64,000 nt of DNA from the NCBI GenBank assembly GCA_004352715.1, contig SCFE01000006.1, positions 1,224,614-1,288,613 on the forward strand, written 5' to 3'. Below the pieces are notes generated by a model, which was not told the DNA's origin, ran no database searches, and worked only from the letters and a program-made list of their open reading frames with translations. This document shows, in pieces, positions 1-11,453 of the stretch. The translations under genes were made by a program, and so were the position numbers. This DNA comes from Hofstenia miamia. Lineage: Eukaryota > Xenacoelomorpha > Acoela. How positions within the stretch are numbered: the stretch's first letter is position 1; each line of letters starts with the position of its first letter.

Positions 1-2947
1 AATATACATGGATTATTAACATTATATACAAAAAATGTACTACAGGATGTTTAGATATGCTTAAAGTTTTGAATATCTATATATTTTAAACTATACCCAT
101 GTAGAATGCTGAAATGTGACTTCTTGAAAGCAAAATTTCTAAATTTTAACCTATATTATAATTCATTCATTGCATTTATTTTATTGAAATTGTTGAATTG
201 ATGAAAGTATAAAGAATATAAGAAGCATCAAAGGATGTCAGAGTTAGTGAGTGAGGAAAATTGTTTTATCAAAAACTAGAGGGGGAGAAAAGTACACAAA
301 AGTTCTGAAGCATTGAACATGTGAGAAAAAAAATTGAATACAATACAAATTCAAAGATTAAAAGAATGACTTCAAAGTTTTAATGAAAGATATCAGCATT
401 AGTAGCAATCCTAATCAAAGATTTGGAACTGTTTTGATCACATAGCAGATGCTTCAAAGGCGAAATTTCTGTGAAGCTGTTCTAATTTTGTATGGTCGCA
501 ATGGCTCTTCCAGATTGTAATCCTTTAATTTTTCGTTGGATCCAAACTAAATAATAGCTATCCACCATAAACGGCTGTCTTCAAAATTGGTAACCCTTTG
601 GCTGTGCTTACTTTACATGCTCTTATTGAAAATTTTTCTGCTTCAGTTAATAAATTTATCTTATGGACATTTTGAATTAACATTTTAAGATAATTACAAT
701 ATAACGCTTTTCTCATTCGTAATTATTATTTTATAATTTTATTTGTTATAATTAAATAGTTATGAATATTTAGATTTTAAAGCAATTTCAGAACATTGTA
801 TTTGAACATAATTATGATATCTTAGTCTTGTTTTATAATGAAACCTTGTTTCTGTGGTTATGATATCTAAGGTTAGTACTTACTGATCAGAGAATAACCC
901 ATCCACATTAGTCATACTTCCATTTAAGAAATTCCACGCAACTTCCAATCTAGGGAATGCTATTCTACAACTTCTAGTAATTTCTACTAATCAGACTCTG
1001 CAAGAGATAGATTGATTTTAAGAAATAACAAACTTAATCACATAGCATTGTCTAAATGTGTCTTGACAATGAATTGATTTTAAAGGATTAAGCCTTTGTG
1101 TTGGTCAAATGTTGTAGAAGTATCAAATTGATATAATAGTTAACAATAGATGTCAGAAGTACAGCACTAGTAGTTAGGAAATTACTACCTTATGCAATTA
1201 TTCAATTCTACAATGCAGTGTACTTTATAAAAATCTTGATTTACAATTAAATGTTGCAAAGAGAAGATCATCCAAAAAATTTCTGCACTACATTTCTAGT
1301 TCAGTCCTTTTTCTAAAACAACTCATTATATATATTATATTAACTTTCTTCAAACTAAAAGAAAACCTGTCCCATTACAATATAATTAAAACTTTGGGTT
1401 TAACTGAAACAGAACTCAAGATCAAAATTATTTACATGTGGAAGAAAAAAAAAGATTAATAGGAATCCTTCCTCAATGCGGCCATTTGAAACTGGAATTC
1501 ATTATCAAAGAACTAAAGAACAATGAAAAATTGCAATCCTTTAACAGTAATTCTACTGGGAATTTTTCCATATCTATGATGGTTTCCCCAAATACTTTTT
1601 AGGTGCCCATAGCTTAGGAACTAATTAAGATATTTAAAATCAGAGAACACCACAAGGTAGGGAATTGTCTCTATTTCTTTTTCGTTTTTAATTCAGGCGA
1701 TAACCTCTGATTTTAGGCACAGCGCGCCTGGACAGGCTCCAAATAGTTTTTCATCAGAAAACTAAATATTTCAGGGTTGTTGTTGTTGTTCAAATGGATA
1801 TTAGATCGCCTCATTATCTGAGCACTAGGTATGGAAGGAATTTAAATATTTTAAAAAATCGTATTTCTCATTGAAAGAAAATTCTTATTTGTATGTGCTC
1901 CAGGTACAAGAATAAGTTTTAGCACAAAGCTTCATCATTGCATGAGGCGGCCCAACCCCATAGATATGTCAATTCAAAAGTAACACTAGTAGAAATAGGG
2001 ATAACAATTTATTTAAAAGTTTCCTTAAAAAATCATGTGTGATTATACATAGGCGTATGACCATTTTCCTGCATTTTTGTTGAAATTAATACAGAAATTG
2101 AAGACTTAAATTTTTATATGCATCCTCATTTCTGTGAAATATCATATTACACTACTTAAATTTACAAATTAAAAATAACTTTTCAGAAATTAAGATAAAA
2201 TGTATAGTTTTAATTGGATTTTTCATTTACAATTTTCAAAAAATATTTTATTTCACAAACACTTCTTGGTTATGGCATATATTACTATAATATTGCAGTT
2301 TTTATTTTCAAATTTCTGATTTGTAATGCTATATTTATAAAAATATTTAAAATAATACGACTTTTAAAACCATAGACTTTCTTTAATCAATTGCATTGAA
2401 ATTTTCACTAACCATAAAACGCATAAATTATTGTTACTCTGAAAAAAATGACAAACAAGCAATTGTCAAAATGACAATCACATAGCTTAACCTAAAGAGA
2501 AAAAAATTAGTGCTAGTCCAAAAACCTCTGCAAATACAAGTTTGACAAAACGGTCAATGCTAAATTAACTGATTCTTAATAGCATTAGGCAATAGGAGTT
2601 CCAGAAAATGTGATAAATTATCTAATAGCACATAACCTCTAAATTCAATTCACAAAATTTTTCTTGAATATTTTACTATATTTTTGAAAAATTTTTGATG
2701 TTTTTTATACCATTAATTATATTTTAGTGTTTTTACTGAATAGCAGAAACGCTTTAGATTTTGACAGGACTCAAGTACAGGAGCCGCTATTACTTTGTTT
2801 GACACTTTTTTATTGAGTGCAAAAATATATTAAAATATTTATTTTCATATATTTAATGTTATAGATGTATATGCATACTAAGTACCATTGCTAATTTGTT
2901 TACAACTAATGCTCATTATTGTATCGAAACAAATATTTTTTATATAG

Positions 2948-3038
2948 AGGACAAGGCCTTATCAATTTAGGATCAATGAAATCTAACGAAGGTGTTGTAG
3001 AGCTGGTTGCAAAAATTTTACTTCAGAACACTAGACAA
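2948..3038 (+). CDS. possible orphan exon, function unknown
   Basis: A 91-nt open segment is preceded by a T-rich run ending in TATATAG and followed by GTATAT, so it could be an internal exon. It would encode about 30 residues with core GLINLGSMKSNEGVVELVAK. I do not recognise a family, and no partner exon is visible nearby. The reading frame continues open past the candidate donor, so this could equally be a chance ORF. Confidence 0.15.
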
Positions 3039-3177
3039 GTATATAATTACTATGATATCAAGGACATTAGAAATAATAATTTCTGTACTTTCTTCTTCAA
3101 ATACTTGATTACACATTATCGGCCCACTCGAATTGAGCCAGGTATTTCTTTGTAGGTTTATATTCATATCGCTAACA

Positions 3178-3220
3178 AATATATATATATATATATAATA
3201 TTAAATATATATATAATATA
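3178..3220. repeat. (AT)n microsatellite
   Basis: This is an imperfect AT dinucleotide tract, the first of several in the window. Confidence 0.85.
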
Positions 3221-4413
3221 GGATATGCCAAAAAAACAATGAGTTATAAAGCATAATGCTAGTCTATAAATTTTATAAAGTTTTATGTAATTGATGCAGA
3301 CGTCAAAAGTGCATAATATTCATAAGTACTTTTGCTGAACTGCAAATTCAATAATTGTTGCTTTCTAGATAAAAGAAATTCTTATAAATATATTATATAT
3401 AAATGAATTAATATTTAAAATTTGATCCTGGCATACACTGAAAATAATTGTTCAATGCTTCTAGTTTCACAAATAAATATTTTAAGTAAATAAAGAAGAA
3501 AGCATGAAGAAGGTTTTACTTTAAAATTTTGTCAGCCATTTTAGAGTATTAAATTTAATAACAATTACTGATTGTAGTAGCTATGTATTGATTGCATGGA
3601 GGATAGAGTTTCGTGTAGATTGATATAATTCTACGAACAAATATTCAAAAGTCTATGGTTTTCCTATTTGGAATAATACAGTGTTGGCTCGAAATCCTGT
3701 CATCCTGGCTATTTTTGCTCTTTACAAGTTTCAAATTGACGCATGAACGCAAACATTGACTATATGCTCTTTTTATGTAACAGTGTGTTTAAAGGGTTAG
3801 CTTAAGTTTATAGAAGGCTGACAATTTAGTAGCAATAAACGTTAGCTTTCCCACGCCAATTAAATCTGGATGCTTCTTAATTAATTTTTCATTAGCATAT
3901 ATTAACGCAAACAGATTCCCATGTTAATATTTCATATTTTTCCATTGTAAACTGTTCTTCATAGGGGAGATACATGGAGCAACAAAAAGTCAGATACCTT
4001 ATTGCTAAAAATATACATTTCAAATACCCAATTAATATGGTAGCAGAAATTATTAATCAGGTTTAAATTTGCACAATTGTTTGTTGGGAATGATTTCTGA
4101 ATAAATGATATTAACTATATTGTAAGGCAAAATATTCATATATTTAGGAATTAGACAGTTTGCAAAAGCTCTTACAAAAGATTTGTTGTTCAAAATGATA
4201 CCGCTTAACTACAGCATTGACTGATTGTGATGTTCGCTTTATTGGCTTTAGAAAGGAAAAATTCCTTTAAATAAGAAAGGTATATTTTACAAAGCAAAAT
4301 ATTTTGAAGAAATTATGCTTAAAACAAATGTGCTTAATTATTCAGGCAAGACAAAACTGATGAAATTTCCTTGATAGAAACGTTTTGCTACTGCATGCTT
4401 GAACCCCTCTAAT

Positions 4414-4520
4414 ATGTTCGACTCTATCGATCACAGTGTTCTGATAACGAATCCAAGATGCTCCATATCAGTAAGAGAAAGTATTAGATTAAATGCATGC
4501 TATTTAAGCAGAGGCGTACG
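4414..4520 (+). pseudogene. LINE reverse transcriptase relic
   Basis: One frame reads FDSIDHSVLI, matching the FDSIDH-type motif of RT domain 2 in Jockey/CR1-group non-LTR retrotransposons; the following residues (LNACYLSRGVR) resemble the stretch ending at the YLS-R motif. No other LINE sequence flanks it, so it is a short isolated relic. It is clearly separate from the larger LINE fragments starting near 5.4 kb. Confidence 0.5.
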
Positions 4521-5399
4521 CAGGATTTCCTGACGGGATCATCTTAGTCATAATTAAGTGAGACGCACAAAGGCGGGGCGAAAACATTGAAAAAATAAAT
4601 TCTAAAAATGCAATTCAGTACCTTCGTTTTTAACTTTTTTGTAATATTTTGTCGAAAGTTCTTTTGATTTAACCAATAAAATTCAATTTTGAAAATCACG
4701 TCTCCTTGCGTAATCCACTGTATTTAAGCTATTTCAGAATTTGTTGCGCTGCAGTCGCGGGAACAACTGACTTCGCGCAAAGATACCATGAATGGGACAG
4801 AACCAAGTAGCGAATTTCAGGCGAAGTGAAAGAGAAGACAATTCTCAGATTATAAATTTCCAGTAGAATTATAGAGTCAAAGCTAAGAAACTCAATTTTG
4901 CATAATGTATCCTTTTTCGATTAGTAATTTAATAAAACATTATAATAAGCTCTTATAAATTATGATAATCCATCCATCCCGTTAATTGATGCATTTTAAG
5001 GAATGACGATTAACTCAAATCAATATAAAAAAATGACATGCGTAGCAGAACAACTGCCTTCTTGGACAATCATTCAACTGATCCACGCATTTGTTATAAA
5101 CAATTTAAGTAACGTCCTTCTCACAAATGTCAACAACTAAGCTTGAGCTAAAACATAAATCGACACTTAATGTTTGTAAATAAAAGTCTAGACATACTAT
5201 AAAGTAAATCCATTGCCACTGCAGGCCACCTAATTAATAAATAAAAAACTTGTGAGTTATTATATTTTTGTTTTCAAATACTGTTAGCTGCGAACATTTG
5301 AACTTTCAAACTCTTAGCAGCCAGAATGTTGAATATTTACAATTTATTTCATGTTTAAAATATTGACCAATTTGTTTGTATTTGAAATTTTTTGAGGTA

Positions 5400-6780
5400 G
5401 TGTGTCCCAATTCTTGTATATAATATGCGAGCATTATTTAGATGACTTAAGACTAAGGCATGAATAAGCTGAATTTTTGCATTAATACTTAGAAGGTGAG
5501 AAAACTTACTTATTGATGTAATTGAAACTGGCATTTTTTACTATGCTATCTAATTGTTTATGAAAATTTAAGTAGCNNNNNNNNNNNNNNNNNNAGCTGA
5601 ATTTTTGCATTAATACTTAGAAGGTGAGAAAACTTACTTATTGATGTAATTGAAACTGGCATTTTTTACTATGCTATCTAATTGTTTATGAAAATTTAAG
5701 TAGCTGTCGAAAATACCCCCTAGATATTTAAAATGAGAAATTTGTTTCATAGTGTCCTTATTGAAACGTAGTGTGCATTTGGATGTGTTTGTTTTACTAT
5801 TTTTACTTTTTATTATAGAAAATTGTGTTTTTGAAGTATTAATTGTTAGTTTGCGTAATGCATAAAAATTTGATCATGTTGCACATTTTTTTTCAATTAT
5901 ATCTATTGAATCTTCTGTACAGTTAATAGGGAAAAATATTATTGTGTCATCGGTGTATTGTAAAATGTCACATGTAACTTTCTTATTTAAATTATTTACG
6001 TAAATATTAAATAGCAGTGGGCCCAAGATTGTCCCTTGTGGAACACCTTTTCTAATGAACTCCAATCTGAGAAATGGTTATGCAATTTACCCCTTGCTTT
6101 CTTTTGTATAAATAATTTGAGATTAAGTTGATGTTTTTGATAAATCAAGACATGCTATAGCACAGCATTTATTGTCATCAATATCTTTTCTCCATTTTTC
6201 AGTGCATTATTAGTAGATATTCCCTTCCGAAATAGGTTCTGTGTTTTGGATAAGATATACTTAATGAAATGTTCATTGATTTGATCAGAGCGTAGCTTCT
6301 CAAAAATTTGCTAATAGGCGACAATTAGAGCAAACATTTGGGGCGCCTTTTTTGTAAATTTGTTTCAATTGTCCCGGAAAATAGAATATCTAATAAATGC
6401 ATTCAGAATGTCACAGAGAGGACTAGCAATTAAATTGGCTACAGTTTTTAAGTATCAAACGGGGATTTTTGTTGGACCGCTAGATTTATTTTTCAAGTTT
6501 GAGATTGTTTTTAAAACTATATATTTTGTTACATAGCGAAAGCTAAATTTTGGTGTAAAAGTTTCGACTCTTTCAACGTAGTTATATTTTGTGTTTTCTC
6601 CGTCGTAGTTGCCTAGATTTTTAAAAACGTTATTAAATATTGTACAAATGTCTTTAGCGTTATTGCTTCGCTATTATAATGAATTTCTTGTACAAAAGTA
6701 AAGCCTTTATTTCTTTTGTTAAGAAATAAATTAATATACATCCATTTTGACATTTGAGTATTCATTTTTTCAAGTGTTGA
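5400..6780 (-). pseudogene. LINE (Jockey/CR1-type) RT relic, left part of a split copy
   Basis: On the minus strand this holds a decayed non-LTR retrotransposon RT. Going 5' to 3' (right to left) the linker ends near 6700, an SSGP-like N-terminal RT block lies near 6470, and a short open frame at 5874-6065 carries VPQGTILGPLLFNIYVNN and the catalytic YTDDT box (YxDD). Stops and frameshifts interrupt it throughout. Its upstream linker reappears beyond 8511, so this copy has been split by insertion of the plus-strand LINE at 6781-8510. Confidence 0.75.
5467..5704. repeat. 110-bp direct duplication flanking an 18-N gap
   Basis: Bases 5467-5576 and 5595-5704 appear identical, separated only by Ns at 5577-5594. 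This pattern is expected when a scaffolder joins two contig ends without noticing that they overlap. It should probably be collapsed to one copy. Confidence 0.85.
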
Positions 6781-7390
6781 TTGATAATATTGGTTGTGAC
6801 CCGATATGAAGTTCTTAAAGCTATAGCTAAGCTAAAGACCAATAAATCAAGCGGACCTTCCGAAATACCGGCATGGTGTATTAAAGATTGTGCAAAATTC
6901 ATCGTTAGTCCTTTATGTCATATCATCAATCACTGCATAAAACTAAATACTTTTCCATCAATATTAAAATTAGCTAATGTTACTCCCATATATAAAAAAG
7001 ATAACCCTTTAAGATGTTGCAATTACCAGCCTATATCAATTTGCAAAAATTTTTCGAAAAACCAATATTTGACCAAATTAACACTTATCTCTATAACAAC
7101 TCGATTCTTTCGAATACTCAATTCGGCTTTCGCAAAGGTCACTCCACCTCTGATGCCTTACTTTACGTTACAGAAAATCGGAGATCTTATCTTGATAATA
7201 ACCTTTTTGTCACAATTGCTTCTGTCGACTTGTCCAAAGCATTTGACTCCATTGATCATCATATTCTTCTTAGAAAACTAGAATACATTGGTTTCGATTC
7301 TAATAGTATAAATTTAATAAGATGATACTTAAGTGGTCGATTTCAAAGAGTCAAAGTAAATGGTATATTTTCTAACTGGGGTAAAACTTA

Positions 7391-8066
7391 NNNNNNNNNN
7401 NNNNNNNNNNNNNNNNNNNNNNNNNNNNNNNNNNNNNNNNNNNNNNNNNNNNNNNNNNNNNNNNNNNNNNNNNNNNNNNNNNNNNNNNNNNNNNNNNNNN
7501 NNNNNNNNNNNNNNNNNNNNNNNNNNNNNNNNNNNNNNNNNNNNNNNNNNNNNNNNNNNNNNNNNNNNNNNNNNNNNNNNNNNNNNNNNNNNNNNNNNNN
7601 NNNNNNNNNNNNNNNNNNNNNNNNNNNNNNNNNNNNNNNNNNNNNNNNNNNNNNNNNNNNNNNNNNNNNNNNNNNNNNNNNNNNNNNNNNNNNNNNNNNN
7701 NNNNNNNNNNNNNNNNNNNNNNNNNNNNNNNNNNNNNNNNNNNNNNNNNNNNNNNNNNNNNNNNNNNNNNNNNNNNNNNNNNNNNNNNNNNNNNNNNNNN
7801 NNNNNNNNNNNNNNNNNNNNNNNNNNNNNNNNNNNNNNNNNNNNNNNNNNNNNNNNNNNNNNNNNNNNNNNNNNNNNNNNNNNNNNNNNNNNNNNNNNNN
7901 NNNNNNNNNNNNNNNNNNNNNNNNNNNNNNNNNNNNNNNNNNNNNNNNNNNNNNNNNNNNNNNNNNNNNNNNNNNNNNNNNNNNNNNNNNNNNNNNNNNN
8001 NNNNNNNNNNNNNNNNNNNNNNNNNNNNNNNNNNNNNNNNNNNNNNNNNNNNNNNNNNNNNNNNNN
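7391..8066. other. assembly gap (676 N)
   Basis: This run of N hides the YxDD region of the plus-strand LINE. Open frames that appear to cross it are artefacts of translating N. Confidence 0.98.
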
Positions 8067-8477
8067 AGTAAACTGCAATTTCCTCTATATGCGTGTTCAA
8101 CTTATCATTCGAGGACATTCAAATTCAGTAAAGTGAAGTTCTTAAAAATTCATTTTTAAACTCAGCAGTTGATCTATGGAATAATTTACCAATTGAAATA
8201 AAGCGAATCAAAAAGCGAATTAAATTTAAAAATCAAATTAATAACCACCTCCTTAAACAATATATCCTTAAAATAGGTTCTACATCATGGAAAGGATTCC
8301 AGTTTTTTAAAAGATATCATTAATTAGCAATAAATTGGGTAAACTGATAATTCCGAATCTATTATATTTGTTATTATGTTTTTATAGTTATTGTGTATTT
8401 TATGTTGTTATTTACGCATTAAGTGTAGTATTAGCAGCTTTTGTTGAGGTGTATAATTATGCCAATGTACTACACTT

Positions 8478-8483
8478 AATAAA
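8478..8483 (+). terminator. LINE polyadenylation signal AATAAA
   Basis: AATAAA lies about 30 bp before the end of the plus-strand LINE, which finishes in a short ATTCTAATTC-like tail typical of CR1/Jockey-group 3' ends. Confidence 0.5.
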
Positions 8484-8510
8484 GAAATTCTAATTCAAAT
8501 TTTAATTCTA

Positions 8511-8760
8511 AAGTTGTACGAACTTTTATGTTGCATAAGTTGTTGCCTTTTTGTAGTCATCAAAATTGCCAGAGGAATTTATATTAATACCCTTAATCTA
8601 CTTATTATTAATCAAAGTTAAGCAATGTTTATCAATCCAAGGTTTGTCTTTACTGTTGTCATAATTGGATTTTCGTGTCTTAAAATTGATGTTTCTGGGA
8701 TGTATTTATAAAAAATCAAAATTGAAAATCCTTACAGATACATATGCAATTTCCAAAGAA
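8511..8760 (-). pseudogene. LINE linker relic, right part of the split copy
   Basis: On the minus strand the sequence reads KPWIDKHCLTLINNK followed by a YKKATTYA-like block. This matches the endonuclease-RT linker of Jockey/CR1 LINEs, in which a PW-D-C motif precedes a basic stretch. It would continue into the sequence left of 6780 if the plus-strand LINE were removed, which indicates a nested insertion. Confidence 0.55.
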
Positions 8761-9054
8761 CTTAACAATAATTATATTTGTCTAGGATATTATTTTGGCC
8801 AATAGTTTGTTTTCTTCTTACAACAAACTTAGAAACTTTAAAAACAATTCATAACCAAATTTAAAGCCCAATATATAAAGGATCCTTCCAAAATTCCTTC
8901 ATAGTCACTAAAATCACTTTTGATATAATTATGAGTTCCTTTACCCTATCAACCCCAGCCTTTGAAATCATTAGGAAGCCCCACAGGTAGTTTTGTTGCA
9001 AGGTATGATAATTAAATGCCTGACATACTGTCCGAAGTTTGTATCGATGTTAAA

Positions 9055-9214
9055 AACAGAACTATATTTTGCACCAATAACAAAGAAATCAGTGTCCGCT
9101 TCTTCTAACTTCTCTGATGAAGCTAAGCTAAGCAACTCTGCCACTGGATTCAACCCTTTTGCAGCCACCAATGCTCGAAAAGTTACAGCAGAACTTTTAG
9201 GACCCATGAAGGTG
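9055..9214 (+). CDS. unknown open segment with a strong splice-donor-like end (copy 1)
   Basis: One frame encodes KKSVSASSNFSDEAKLSN and then ARKVTAELLGPMK, followed directly by GTGAGA; AAG|GTGAGA is an excellent donor match. It could be an exon captured by the repeat, or Penelope-associated sequence. The opposite strand is also open, so the coding strand is uncertain. I do not recognise the protein. A second copy lies at 10780-10900 and lacks six codons. Confidence 0.25.
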
Positions 9215-9272
9215 AGAAAACAAGAAAATACCAACATGTAGTGCAAGACATTGAATGCTTTTCATCTACATA

Positions 9273-9390
9273 TCTCAGAGATTAAACCACAAAGTTGTTT
9301 TAAAAACTTTTCAGTTAGCGGCTTTGCGCCACCAAATAAAGCCGTTCACTGAAAAGTTTTTAAAACAACTTTGTGGCTTAATCTCTGAGA
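9273..9390. repeat. 118-nt near-perfect hairpin (copy 1)
   Basis: Two 53-nt arms, starting TCTCAGAGATTAA and ending TTAATCTCTGAGA, pair with about three mismatches around a 12-nt loop (GCGCCACCAAAT). The same structure occurs at 10960-11077. It sits about 150 bp upstream of a Penelope GIY-YIG segment. It may be a structural RNA of that element or a fold-back repeat; I cannot tell which. Confidence 0.8.
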
Positions 9391-9542
9391 AACGCATACC
9401 GACAATTCCCTAACCTGCAACTGGGAGATTGGCGCAAGACGCAAACTTGGTTTATTCATATTACAAAGCATGACCATCTGTATTCTCAGAATTAGATGCC
9501 ACCATGCATTTTCGAGACTTGAAGTTAATAACCACTTAGCTG

Positions 9543-9684
9543 ATGAAACAAGCATCTCTTGAATCAGATCTTACATACAAGTTTACATGTGAAGAATGTC
9601 ACCATTCTCACATTGGTGAAACAAAGCGACATCTTCACACTCGGGTTAATGAACATATTTCAGGGCACTTAAATTCCGATATAC
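9543..9684 (+). pseudogene. Penelope-like element GIY-YIG endonuclease fragment (copy 1)
   Basis: The frame carries YKFTCEECHHSHIGETKRHL, the variant GIY-YIG motif of Penelope-like retroelements (Y-F-C-x2-C followed by IGET), then HTRVNEHISGHLNS. It runs into the N gap. The domain normally follows the RT and nicks target DNA; no RT is visible on its 5' side in this copy. Confidence 0.75.
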
Positions 9685-10664
9685 NNNNNNNNNNNNNNNN
9701 NNNNNNNNNNNNNNNNNNNNNNNNNNNNNNNNNNNNNNNNNNNNNNNNNNNNNNNNNNNNNNNNNNNNNNNNNNNNNNNNNNNNNNNNNNNNNNNNNNNN
9801 NNNNNNNNNNNNNNNNNNNNNNNNNNNNNNNNNNNNNNNNNNNNNNNNNNNNNNNNNNNNNNNNNNNNNNNNNNNNNNNNNNNNNNNNNNNNNNNNNNNN
9901 NNNNNNNNNNNNNNNNNNNNNNNNNNNNNNNNNNNNNNNNNNNNNNNNNNNNNNNNNNNNNNNNNNNNNNNNNNNNNNNNNNNNNNNNNNNNNNNNNNNN
10001 NNNNNNNNNNNNNNNNNNNNNNNNNNNNNNNNNNNNNNNNNNNNNNNNNNNNNNNNNNNNNNNNNNNNNNNNNNNNNNNNNNNNNNNNNNNNNNNNNNNN
10101 NNNNNNNNNNNNNNNNNNNNNNNNNNNNNNNNNNNNNNNNNNNNNNNNNNNNNNNNNNNNNNNNNNNNNNNNNNNNNNNNNNNNNNNNNNNNNNNNNNNN
10201 NNNNNNNNNNNNNNNNNNNNNNNNNNNNNNNNNNNNNNNNNNNNNNNNNNNNNNNNNNNNNNNNNNNNNNNNNNNNNNNNNNNNNNNNNNNNNNNNNNNN
10301 NNNNNNNNNNNNNNNNNNNNNNNNNNNNNNNNNNNNNNNNNNNNNNNNNNNNNNNNNNNNNNNNNNNNNNNNNNNNNNNNNNNNNNNNNNNNNNNNNNNN
10401 NNNNNNNNNNNNNNNNNNNNNNNNNNNNNNNNNNNNNNNNNNNNNNNNNNNNNNNNNNNNNNNNNNNNNNNNNNNNNNNNNNNNNNNNNNNNNNNNNNNN
10501 NNNNNNNNNNNNNNNNNNNNNNNNNNNNNNNNNNNNNNNNNNNNNNNNNNNNNNNNNNNNNNNNNNNNNNNNNNNNNNNNNNNNNNNNNNNNNNNNNNNN
10601 NNNNNNNNNNNNNNNNNNNNNNNNNNNNNNNNNNNNNNNNNNNNNNNNNNNNNNNNNNNNNNNN
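9685..10664. other. assembly gap (980 N)
   Basis: A run of N between two near-identical copies of one repeat unit. Its size may be nominal. Confidence 0.98.
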
Positions 10665-10779
10665 GTACTATCTTAGATTTATGCACCTGGAAATCATAGA
10701 AAATGTCTAAAATCTGATAAATATTTGAAAAATAAAACTTTTGTAACAGTAAATATTGAACACCCTGTATATTTCGCAC

Positions 10780-11368
10780 CAATAACAAAGAAATCAGTGT
10801 CCGCTTCTTCTAACTTCTCTGATGAAGCTAAGCTAAGCAACCCTTTTGCAGCCACCAATGCTCGAAAAGTTACAGCAGAACTTTTAGGACCCATGAAGGT
10901 GAGAAAACAAGAAAATACCAACATGTAGTGCAAGACATTGAATGCTTTTCATCTACATATCTCAGAGATTAAGCCACAAAGTTGTTTTAAAAACGTTTCA
11001 GTTAGCGGCTTTGCGCCACCAAATAAAGCCGTTCACTGAAAAGTTTTTAAAACAACTTTGTGGCTTAATCTCTGAGAAACGCATACCGACAATTCCCTAA
11101 CCTGCAACTGGGAGATTGGCGCAAGACGCAAACTTGGTTTATTCATATTACAAAGCATGACCATCTGTATTCTCAGAATTAGATGCCACATGCATTTTCG
11201 AGACTTGAAGTTAATAACCACTTAGCTGATGAAACAAGCATCTCTTGAATCAGATCTTACATACAAGTTTACATGTGAAGAATGTCACCATTCTTACATT
11301 GGTGAAACAAAGCGACATCTTCACACTCGGGTTAATGAACATATTTCAGGGCACTTAAATTCCGAAAT
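10780..11368 (+). repeat. copy 2 of the roughly 610-bp duplicated unit
   Basis: See 9073-9684. Here the unit is preceded by different sequence ending GAACACCCTGTATATTTCG and continues intact into the rest of the GIY-YIG segment. Confidence 0.8.
10960..11077. repeat. 118-nt near-perfect hairpin (copy 2)
   Basis: This is the same stem-loop as at 9273-9390. One position mismatched in copy 1 is paired here (AAGCCAC against GTGGCTT), while another T-to-G change near 10995 creates a new mismatch. Confidence 0.8.
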
Positions 11369-11453
11369 TTATACTCACCAACATCGAGCAAACAATAATT
11401 TTAAGATCATTATGAAAACACTTAATACTAAGATTTCTGAAGGTTGCTATTAA
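11229..11453 (+). pseudogene. Penelope-like element GIY-YIG endonuclease fragment (copy 2)
   Basis: A 74-codon frame holds YKFTCEECHHSYIGETKRHL, then HISGHLNSEIYTHQ and NNNFKIIMKTLNTKISE, the C-terminal signature of the Penelope GIY-YIG domain (compare 31151-31420 on the minus strand, where the same blocks recur). It stops right where minus-strand LINE sequence begins, so the two elements abut at 11453/11454. Too short for a functional protein. Confidence 0.8.

Larger units (their letters stand above)
1..4370. other. AT-rich region with no firm gene
   Basis: I see no conserved protein, RNA gene or recognisable transposon end here apart from the weak items listed separately. Composition is strongly AT-rich but CG dinucleotides occur regularly, unlike the right half of the window. 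It is probably host intergenic or intronic DNA. Confidence 0.5.
6781..8510 (+). mobile_element. 5'-truncated LINE (Jockey/CR1-type), nested in another LINE
   Basis: A non-LTR retrotransposon RT starts abruptly at its N-terminal block (KSSGPSEIPAW near 6850), frameshifts once around 7014-7040, and continues through FGFRKGHSTSDALLY, the VDLSKAFDSIDHHILL motif (catalytic Asp of motif A) and KVNGIFSNWG up to the N gap at 7391. After the gap the C-terminal tail SAVDLWNNLPIEIK is readable to a stop near 8322, followed by about 190 nt of 3' UTR with AATAAA. There is no 5' end and no endonuclease domain, as is usual for truncated LINE insertions. It interrupts the minus-strand LINE at 5400-6780 / 8511-8760. 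Confidence 0.8.
9073..9684 (+). repeat. copy 1 of a roughly 610-bp duplicated unit
   Basis: This unit recurs at 10780-11368 with about 97% identity by eye and an 18-bp indel near 9138/10842. It contains an unknown open frame, a long hairpin and a Penelope GIY-YIG segment. The copies flank an N gap, so they may be two alleles rather than a real tandem duplication. Upstream of the shared part the two copies differ completely. Confidence 0.8.

Noticed and set aside
4508-4530. CAGAGGCGTACGCAGGATTT as a hAT-type terminal repeat
   Set aside because: No matching inverted end or 8-bp target duplication was found nearby.
7329-8136. Three long open frames across the N gap (both strands)
   Set aside because: They are almost wholly translated Ns; only the few residues at the edges come from sequence.
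9112-9135. CTGATGAAGCTAAGCTAAGC as a hammerhead core (also near 10817), and CTGATGAAACAAGC at 9540 and 11226
   Set aside because: No GAAA after a plausible stem II; the match is limited to the CTGATGA heptamer.
9543-10788. Open frames of about 380 codons around the second gap
   Set aside because: Same artefact. Only the GIY-YIG segment at 9543-9684 is real.
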